This document shows positions 1-4,586 of a stretch of DNA of 7,340 nucleotides, one piece after another. The stretch spans positions 1 to 7,340 of the forward strand of contig DAOUBA010000209.1 of the NCBI GenBank assembly GCA_034432855.1. Direction: 5' to 3'. Each line of letters starts with the position of its first letter. Position 1 is the first letter of the stretch. Source of the DNA: DAOUBA01 sp034432855 (GTDB lineage: Bacteria > Chloroflexota > Anaerolineae > B4-G1). The position numbers and the translations under genes are program-made. The notes beneath the pieces are model-generated. The model worked only from the letters and a program-made list of their open reading frames with translations, was not told the DNA's origin and ran no database searches.

Positions 1-1
1 T

Positions 2-1015
2 GGGCAAGAAAATTCACCACGAAGGACACAAAGTCACACAAAGGAAATAAAGGAATTCCTTCGTGTCCTTTGTGTGCCCTTCGTGCCCTTGGTGGTTTTT
101 GGTTCCGGCTTGTCCGGGTTAGGGGCATGCCAACAAGAGAATAGCAGAGTTCAGACCCTCTTGCGCTTCGCTTTACTCTGTGTCTTGGAGTCTATCAGTT
201 TTACCCGCAAGGATGGCCAATATCTTCGGTGGGATTATCGCTCGGGGCGCACACATGGCAAAAAGATTTTTGACAAAGGGAACATTCCCAGTTTTGCACA
301 AGCCGTTTGCGAGAAAATCAACGAAATTCTAGCCGATGTATCGCCCGCTCACCAGGCCAGTTTATTCCCTGCCGAAAGACTTCAAGGCGAAATCCGTTTG
401 TACGATGGCTCATGCCTTCACATCTTGCCTACGTTGCCCGATGGCAACTATGATGCCATCATGACCTCTCCGCCCTATTGCAACCGCTATGATTACACGC
501 GCACGTATGCGCTGGAACTGGCATTGCTAGGGACGGATGAGCAGGGGTTGGTGAAACTCCGTCAAGAGATGCTCAGTTGCACGGTGGAAAACCGCGCCAA
601 AGACCTGCTCAGCATCAATCCACGTTGGACCACCGCCCTGGCCGCCGCCGATGAGCAGTCGCTGCTACAGGCGATCCTGAAATACCTGGAAGACCAGAAA
701 GCCCAGGGCGCTTTGAACAACAACGGCATTCCCAGAATGGTGAGGGGCTATTTTTACGAGATGGCGTGTGTCATCGCCGAGTGTGCGCGCGTCTTGAAAC
801 CGAACGCGCTGCTCTTTATGGTGAACGACAATGTGCGCTGCGCTGGCGCGAGCATTTCGGTGGATACGATACTGTCTGATATTGCCGAAAAATTGGGTTT
901 TCGCGTTGAAAGCATCCTCGTTTTACCAGACGGCAAAGGCAACAGCAGTCAGCAGATGGGCGAGCATGGGCGCAAAGCGTTGCGCAAATGCGTTTACGTC
1001 TGGAGAAAATTATGA
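2..1015 (+). CDS. DNA methyltransferase of a type II restriction-modification system (SPPY type, likely N4-cytosine), 5' partial
   Basis: Transfers a methyl group from S-adenosylmethionine to DNA, protecting it from the endonuclease encoded next. Seen: the catalytic motif IV TSPPY (bases 464-478) followed by CNRYDYTRTYALELALLG, and upstream the block TRKDGQYLRWDYRSGR (to base 250), both typical of methylases of this type. SPPY is the usual form in N4-cytosine enzymes, and the AvaI/BsoBI partner is known to pair with an N4-cytosine enzyme. The SAM-binding motif I (DPFxGSGT-like) is absent here and should lie upstream, so the gene is probably cut by the window edge. The frame is open from base 2, through a palindromic repeat, to TGA at 1013-1015. 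A GTG at 74 is the first start-type codon giving a plausible ORF, but it lies inside the repeat and would yield a protein lacking motif I, so I prefer a partial gene. Base composition is lower in GC than the right half of the window. Confidence 0.8.
   Translation, partial: GQENSPRRTQSHTKEIKEFLRVLCVPFVPLVVFGSGLSGLGACQQENSRVQTLLRFALLCVLESISFTRKDGQYLRWDYRSGRTHGKKIFDKGNIPSFAQAVCEKINEILADVSPAHQASLFPAERLQGEIRLYDGSCLHILPTLPDGNYDAIMTSPPYCNRYDYTRTYALELALLGTDEQGLVKLRQEMLSCTVENRAKDLLSINPRWTTALAAADEQSLLQAILKYLEDQKAQGALNNNGIPRMVRGYFYEMACVIAECARVLKPNALLFMVNDNVRCAGASISVDTILSDIAEKLGFRVESILVLPDGKGNSSQQMGEHGRKALRKCVYVWRKL
13..129. repeat. Imperfect palindromic repeat (CACGAAGGACAC family) inside the methyltransferase frame
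   Basis: A long imperfect hairpin. The centre AAGGAATTCCTT (50-61) is a perfect 12-base palindrome. CACACAAAGG (35-44) pairs perfectly with CCTTTGTGTG (67-76), and CACGAAGG (18-25) pairs with CCTTCGTG (78-85), leaving a bulge at 26-34. The outer CACC (15-18) can also pair with GGTG. A flank at 96-129 with a small CCGG-loop-CCGG hairpin probably belongs to the same unit. From general knowledge, repeats rich in 'CACGAAGGACAC' are dispersed in several GC-rich bacterial phyla, including Chloroflexota. The right boundary is an estimate. It contains no stop in the methyltransferase frame. Confidence 0.7.
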
Positions 1016-1836
1016 CGCCCTCGCGCCCTTACCGGAACCATCTTCACTCTAGCGATGACCTCGTAACGACTTACGAAGCCACACGTGCCGGCTTTGTTGC
1101 ACTCGCACTCGAAAAGAATCGTCGCGCTACGCCTTACGTTGCCGAAGCAAGAGCATTGCAAGAAGCCGCATCAAAGGCCAGAACCCCTGCCGACTTGCTG
1201 AGCATCAAGGGCATAGAATCAGGCCTCCTCACGGCGGCAGGATTGTCCGATAAAGCCCTTGCCCATCTGCAACCAGAAGATAAAAGGGAAGCCATCACCA
1301 ACCTTATCGAGAATTTCCTCGAACCGGCAGGAGACAAGTTCGTTGAGGAGCTGGTGTTCAGGTTTCTGTTGACGCGCGGCGACGCGCTTGGCGGTTCGAT
1401 GCGTAACATCGGCGGTGTCCTGGCGCGGAGAAAACTTACCCGCGCCATTGTTTCCACCCTGAACATTGCCGGCATTCGATACCGATGGCAACATGCCAAG
1501 ACCAGGCAGTGGGTGGATATGACCGATGATGACTCGGAAATCGAGTTTTCTCTGCGGGGACTGAGTTGGGAAAGTGAGGGCAAGCCGCGCACCCTGATTT
1601 ACAACTTGACCGTGCCCTTGGTCAAGAGCAATGTAGATGTGTGCTTATTCGACCTAAGCCCCGATGAACTGCAAGCCACCGGGTATAAATCGGCCAGATC
1701 GTATATTGCTCTTGGCGAACTCAAAGGCGGAATAGACCCCGCAGGTGCGGACGAGCATTGGAAGACCGCGCGAGCGGCCCTTGACCGTATCCGTGAAGCA
1801 TTTTCCAACGCAAGACACTCCCCGTACACTTTATAG
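1012..1836 (+). CDS. AvaI/BsoBI-family type II restriction endonuclease, C-terminally frameshifted
   Basis: Cleaves DNA; AvaI and BsoBI cut CYCGRG, and this homologue may share that site. Seen: the family blocks FVEELVFRFLLTRGD, RTLIYNLTVPLVKSNVD and GELKGGIDPAGADEHWKTA. Counting from ATG 1012, D209, E236, K238 and H249 match the BsoBI set D212, E240, K242 and H253, including the 11-residue K-to-H spacing. I chose ATG 1012 because it overlaps the methyltransferase stop (ATGA, 1012-1015) and has GGAG at 1002-1005, six bases upstream; ATG 988 has no such support. The frame stops at TAG 1834-1836 after 274 residues, but homologous sequence continues in another frame to 1967. Restoring one T in the run at 1830-1832 would give about 318 residues, close to the roughly 315-323 I recall for AvaI and BsoBI. 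The active site is complete; whether the truncated protein folds is unknown. Confidence 0.88.
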   Translation: MTPSRPYRNHLHSSDDLVTTYEATRAGFVALALEKNRRATPYVAEARALQEAASKARTPADLLSIKGIESGLLTAAGLSDKALAHLQPEDKREAITNLIENFLEPAGDKFVEELVFRFLLTRGDALGGSMRNIGGVLARRKLTRAIVSTLNIAGIRYRWQHAKTRQWVDMTDDDSEIEFSLRGLSWESEGKPRTLIYNLTVPLVKSNVDVCLFDLSPDELQATGYKSARSYIALGELKGGIDPAGADEHWKTARAALDRIREAFSNARHSPYTL

Positions 1837-1967
1837 GTGCGGCGATTGAGAAGAGAATGGCAACCGAGATATGGGATCAATTGGGAAAGGGAATGCTTGC
1901 CAACGCTGCCAATTTGAACGATCCGAATCAAATCGCATCGGTTTCTCGCTGGTTATGTATGCTGTAA
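1830..1967 (+). pseudogene. Out-of-frame C-terminal tail of the AvaI/BsoBI-like endonuclease
   Basis: Read with codons starting at 1830, the sequence gives FIGAAIEKRMATEIW, then a tail containing LANAANLND and ending RWLCML before TAA at 1965-1967, 45 residues in all. From memory this resembles the end of AvaI/BsoBI enzymes, and it abuts the stop of the main endonuclease frame. The two frames join exactly if one T is added to TTT at 1830-1832 (ACT TTT ATA instead of ACT TTA TAG). No start codon or ribosome binding site supports separate translation, and there is no X XXY YYZ slippery heptamer to suggest programmed frameshifting. A true single-base deletion and a homopolymer sequencing error both remain possible. 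Confidence 0.8.
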
Positions 1968-2030
1968 ATACAGATATGGCCGCCAAACATCCCGCTCCAG
2001 CCGACTGCTCCCTCAGCCTGCTTCGCTCGC

Positions 2031-2049
2031 CTCGGTCGTAGCGGCCGAG
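2031..2049. other. Short GC-rich hairpin between the restriction cassette and the next gene
   Basis: CTCGGTCG (2031-2038) pairs with CGGCCGAG (2042-2049) around a TAG loop: eight pairs, one of them T-G. It lies 64 bases after the out-of-frame endonuclease tail and 31 bases before the next ATG. No T-tract follows, so it is not a standard intrinsic terminator. It could be a transcript-stabilising stem or chance. Confidence 0.35.
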
Positions 2050-2080
2050 CCCGGTGCTGGTGGTGAGAGAAGGAGAGTAG

Positions 2081-2452
2081 ATGGCCCAGAAATTAGAGGT
2101 CGAATTCAGAGTATATCGCACCCGCGAGCCGGGTGCCAAGAAGGAATGTATCGCCACCCGCAGCATACCCCACGCTCTGCAGGTCTGGAACGAGAGCGTA
2201 GACGCCTACTCGCGCAGCCTGGAACTGGTCATCAGCGGCGATTGGCTCATGGAGCAACTCCAAAGCAGCGAGAGCAACAAGTCGCTGGCCGGGGAACTCG
2301 ACGAATGCGAGAGCGTGCGCATCGCCGCACTGTGCACCCAGGCCCTGGCTGCCGACGATCCCGGATACAAGCAGCACTGCCTGCAAGAGATCCTGGCGCT
2401 GCTGGGCCGCGATATGGAAGCGACCGATGGGGAACAGGCTGCCGTGAAGTAA
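2081..2452 (+). CDS. Conserved-looking hypothetical protein, 123 residues, unrecognised
   Basis: I do not recognise this family. The start is well supported: AAGGAG at 2070-2075 sits five bases before ATG 2081. The protein is soluble-looking, with no signal peptide or membrane segment. It opens with a likely beta strand (KLEVEFRVYRT), then a largely helical, acidic remainder with a Glu/Ser-rich stretch in the middle (EQLQSSESNKSLAGELDE) and a C-terminal helix (CLQEILALLGRDM). Three cysteines (residues about 23, 74 and 97) are scattered and do not form an obvious metal site. GC-rich codon use matches the downstream housekeeping genes rather than the restriction cassette, so it probably belongs to the host backbone. 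It precedes yebC, but a 197-base gap with its own promoter separates them, so the two need not be cotranscribed. A role cannot be assigned from sequence alone. Confidence 0.7.
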   Translation: MAQKLEVEFRVYRTREPGAKKECIATRSIPHALQVWNESVDAYSRSLELVISGDWLMEQLQSSESNKSLAGELDECESVRIAALCTQALAADDPGYKQHCLQEILALLGRDMEATDGEQAAVK

Positions 2453-2562
2453 CCCTCCGAGTTCCTCGCCGCCCAGGCAACGCAGCGGGTCTCCTGGCAC
2501 GGGCCGGACAGCGCCACGCCAATGTCCGACTCTTCAACAATCCTGCACCTGCGTTCTGTCTC

Positions 2563-2592
2563 TTGCGCGACCTGGGCGCACAGTGGTATAAT
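2563..2592 (+). promoter_or_regulatory. Probable sigma-70-type extended -10 promoter for yebC-ruvC
   Basis: The -10 box TATAAT (2587-2592) is a perfect consensus preceded by TG-G (TGnTATAAT, an extended -10). A weak -35 TTGCGC (2563-2568) lies 18 bases upstream. Transcription would begin near 2599, giving a leader of about 50 bases to ATG 2650. It is the only strong promoter-like match I see in the 197-base gap 2453-2649; the rest of that gap is GC-rich with nothing identifiable. Confidence 0.65.
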
Positions 2593-2603
2593 CGAATTGT
2601 ACC
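2585..2603. promoter_or_regulatory. Inverted repeat covering the -10 box (possible operator)
   Basis: GGTATAAT (2585-2592) pairs with ATTGTACC (2596-2603) around a three-base centre CGA; all pairs are Watson-Crick except one T-G. The repeat covers the -10 element and the expected start of transcription, where a dimeric repressor could block RNA polymerase. No repressor gene is visible in the window, and a short repeat of this kind can occur by chance. Confidence 0.35.
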
Positions 2604-2649
2604 GGAGACCAGGATAGCGCCATAACCGCATAGTAGTGGAGGATGAAGC

Positions 2650-3408
2650 ATGTCTGGTCATAGCAAGTGGAAGACCATTCAACACAAGAAAGCCGCCACC
2701 GACGCCAAGCGCGGCAGATTGTTCACGCGCCTGGGGCGCGAGATCACCATCGCCGCGCGCGAAGGGGGCGGCAACCCCGAGACAAACTTTGGCCTGCGCC
2801 TGGCCGTAGATAAGGCCAAGGCCGCTAACATGCCCAAGGAGAACATCGAGCGGGCGATCAAGCGCGGCACCGGCGAACTCAAGGGCGAGGAGTTGATCGA
2901 AGCGACCTACGAAGGGTATGCGCCTCACGGGGTTGCCCTGTTGGTGCAGGTGCTCACCGACAATCGCAACCGCGCTGTCTCCGAGGTGCGCCGCGCGCTC
3001 ACGCGCCAGGGCGGGACGATGGCCGAGGCCGGCGCCGTCGCCTGGCAGTTCGAGCGCAAGGGCTACATCGCCATTGCGCCCAATGGACTGAACCAGGACA
3101 CGATCTTCGAGATCAGCGTGGAGGCTGGCGCCGAGGACGTCGTATTTGGCGATGACCTGATCGAGGTTTTCGTCGCGCCTGAAAACTTTCAGGCGGTGCG
3201 GCAGGCATTGCAGGATGCGGGCATCGAGTTCGAGACCGCTGAATTGACGATGACCCCCAAGACGACAATGGAACTGGGGGAAAAGGAAACCCTCCAGGTG
3301 ATGGGCATCATCGAAGCACTGGAAGAATTGGACGACGTGCAGCAGGTTTACTCCAACCTGTTCATCAGCGACGAGGTCATGTCCAAGTACGAGTCTGCGA
3401 CCGCGTGA
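2650..3408 (+). CDS. yebC: YebC/PmpR family protein (translation/transcription factor)
   Basis: A 252-residue YebC-family protein of normal length. Seen: the diagnostic N-terminus MSGHSKWKTIQHKKAATDAK, followed by RLFTRLGREI and KAKAANMPKENIERAIKRG, the domain II block YEGYAPHGVALLVQVLTDNRNR, and GGTMAEAGAVAWQFERKG. Members were first described as DNA-binding regulators (PmpR). More recent work on YebC and mitochondrial TACO1 places them on the ribosome, relieving stalling at proline-rich stretches. The start is fixed by the conserved N-terminus and by GGAGG at 2638-2642, seven bases before ATG. A promoter lies about 60 bases upstream. ruvC follows after only six bases, an arrangement found in many bacteria, so the two are very probably cotranscribed. 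Confidence 0.97.
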   Translation: MSGHSKWKTIQHKKAATDAKRGRLFTRLGREITIAAREGGGNPETNFGLRLAVDKAKAANMPKENIERAIKRGTGELKGEELIEATYEGYAPHGVALLVQVLTDNRNRAVSEVRRALTRQGGTMAEAGAVAWQFERKGYIAIAPNGLNQDTIFEISVEAGAEDVVFGDDLIEVFVAPENFQAVRQALQDAGIEFETAELTMTPKTTMELGEKETLQVMGIIEALEELDDVQQVYSNLFISDEVMSKYESATA

Positions 3409-3414
3409 CGGCCG

Positions 3415-3900
3415 ATGCGCGTGCTCGGCGTTGATCCTGGTATCGCCATCACGGGCTACGGCGTGGTGGAGGAAGTGGGAGCGGCCCTGAAGCCATTGGC
3501 GTTTGGGGCGATCCGCACGCCGGCCGACCGTCCCCTTCCTGCCCGCCTGCAACTGATCTATCGCAGAATACGAGCATTGACAGCGGAGTGGCAACCGTCC
3601 GCCGCCGCCGTGGAGGAACTCTTCTTCAGCAGCAACGCGCGCACGGCGATGGGTGTGGGACAGGCGCGTGGGGTGGCGCTCCTCGCCCTGGCCGATGCGG
3701 GGCTCCCGGTGGCCGAATATACGCCGCTGGAGGTCAAACAGGCAGTGACCGGCTACGGCGGCGCAGACAAAGTGCAGATGCAGGAGATGGTGCGGCTGTT
3801 GTTGGGTCTCCCGGCGAGGCCGCGCCCGGACGACGCCGCCGACGCCCTTGCTGTCGCCATCTGCCACCTCCACTCGGCTCGCCTGGCGCATTACGAATGA
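3415..3900 (+). CDS. ruvC: Crossover junction endodeoxyribonuclease RuvC
   Basis: Resolves Holliday junctions in recombinational repair by symmetrical nicking, working with the RuvAB branch-migration complex. The 161-residue protein has the RNase H-like fold signature MRVLGVDPGIAITGYGVVE. The four acidic residues match the E. coli catalytic set: D7, E67 in AVEELFFSSNARTAMGVGQARG, and D140 and D143 in PDDAADALAVAICH (E. coli D7, E66, D138, D141). TPLEVKQAVTGYGGADKVQMQ is the conserved DNA-contact region. It begins six bases after the yebC stop. No clear Shine-Dalgarno sequence precedes it, so translation may be coupled to yebC. Length is slightly shorter than the E. coli protein, with only a short C-terminal tail after the catalytic block. 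It appears intact. Confidence 0.97.
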   Translation: MRVLGVDPGIAITGYGVVEEVGAALKPLAFGAIRTPADRPLPARLQLIYRRIRALTAEWQPSAAAVEELFFSSNARTAMGVGQARGVALLALADAGLPVAEYTPLEVKQAVTGYGGADKVQMQEMVRLLLGLPARPRPDDAADALAVAICHLHSARLAHYE

Positions 3901-3928
3901 CAGCAACTGCTCAGGCATAACGTAACTG

Positions 3929-3941
3929 TAACACAGTGTTA
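3929..3941. promoter_or_regulatory. Perfect 13-base palindrome upstream of ruvA (possible operator)
   Basis: TAACAC-A-GTGTTA is a perfect 6+1+6 inverted repeat in the 88-base AT-rich gap between ruvC and ruvA (3901-3988). A second short inverted repeat, CTGT-AAC-ACAG (3926-3936), overlaps it. GATAAT (3966-3971), 24 bases downstream, could be a weak -10 box, but no -35 is evident. ruvA is an SOS gene in several bacteria, so a LexA-type site is conceivable, although the sequence does not match the classic E. coli (CTGT-N8-ACAG) or Bacillus (GAAC-N4-GTTC) boxes. Confidence 0.4.
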
Positions 3942-3988
3942 ACGCCGGTCATCCGGAAAACCAGCGATAATATTAACGATGGTGAATA

Positions 3989-4570
3989 ATGATTGCCCGG
4001 CTCAGTGGAACGGTGTGGAACGTCGGGAAAGGGTACGTGGTCCTCAACGTTGGGGGAGTCGGATTCCATGTGAGCGTGCCCTCCGGCGTGTTATCCCAGT
4101 TGGATGGCGTGGGTCAGCCGGTAGAATTTTTCACCCACCTGCACGTGCGCGAAGGCGAACTGGCGCTCTACGGTTTCCTCACGGAAGAGGAACTGGCGCT
4201 CTTCAGGCTGCTGCTGGGTGTCTCCGGCATTGGCCCCAAGGTTGCACTGGCCGTGCTGAGCACCGTCTCACCCGATGCGCTGCGCCAGGCCGTGACGCGA
4301 GAAGAGCCCGGCATCCTGACGCGGGTGCCGGGCGTCGGTCCCAAGACCGCCAAGGCAATCATTTTCCATCTGAAAGACAAACTGATTCCCACAGGCGTGG
4401 CGGCAGTGCCTTTGTTGAGCGACGCCGACGCCGCGGTGATCGCCGCGCTGACAGGGCTGGGCTTCAGCCTGGTCGAGGCCCAGGCGGCGCTTCAGAGCCT
4501 GCCGCGAGATCAAGACCTGCCCATCGAGGAGCGCGTGCGCCAGGCGCTGGCTTACTTTGCCGCACCCTGA
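3989..4570 (+). CDS. ruvA: Holliday junction branch migration protein RuvA
   Basis: Binds four-way DNA junctions as a tetramer and loads the RuvB motor for branch migration. The 193-residue protein shows all three RuvA domains: an N-terminal OB fold (about 1-62, MIARLSGTV through HVREGELALYGF), a central domain with two helix-hairpin-helix motifs (LLGVSGIGPKVALAVLS and LTRVPGVGPKTAKAIIFHLKDKL, about 70-135), and, after a short linker, the RuvB-contacting domain III (VIAALTGLGFSLVEAQAALQSL to the end). ATG 3989 gives the canonical MIARLSG start, with only a weak GGTG about five bases upstream. It is separated from ruvC by an AT-rich gap that may hold its own regulation. ruvB, the usual next gene in many genomes, does not follow; a sensor kinase starts 16 bases after the stop. 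Confidence 0.97.
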   Translation: MIARLSGTVWNVGKGYVVLNVGGVGFHVSVPSGVLSQLDGVGQPVEFFTHLHVREGELALYGFLTEEELALFRLLLGVSGIGPKVALAVLSTVSPDALRQAVTREEPGILTRVPGVGPKTAKAIIFHLKDKLIPTGVAAVPLLSDADAAVIAALTGLGFSLVEAQAALQSLPRDQDLPIEERVRQALAYFAAP

Positions 4571-4586
4571 TTCGGAGCAACCGGTG

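Noticed and set aside
988..1011. Earlier ATG (988) as start of the endonuclease
   Set aside because: It has no ribosome binding site and overlaps the methyltransferase by 28 bases, while ATG 1012 has GGAG at a six-base spacing and the typical ATGA overlap.
1821..1836. Programmed ribosomal frameshift in the endonuclease gene
   Set aside because: There is no slippery heptamer, and no clear stem or internal Shine-Dalgarno near the junction; simple one-base loss explains the pattern better.
1962..1973. CTGTA-AA-TACAG inverted repeat over the end of the endonuclease tail, resembling half of an SOS box
   Set aside because: Only five pairs, overlaps degenerate coding sequence, the spacing differs from known LexA boxes, and no promoter is evident beside it.
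2206..3918. A 570-codon open frame on the minus strand across yebC and ruvC
   Set aside because: It lies opposite two clear housekeeping genes, has a low-complexity His/Arg/Gly-rich composition and no recognisable domain. Long antisense frames are expected in GC-rich DNA.
4557..4586. TTG at 4557 as start of the sensor kinase
   Set aside because: It lies inside ruvA without a ribosome binding site; ATG 4587 (or GTG 4584) follows GGAG at a suitable distance.
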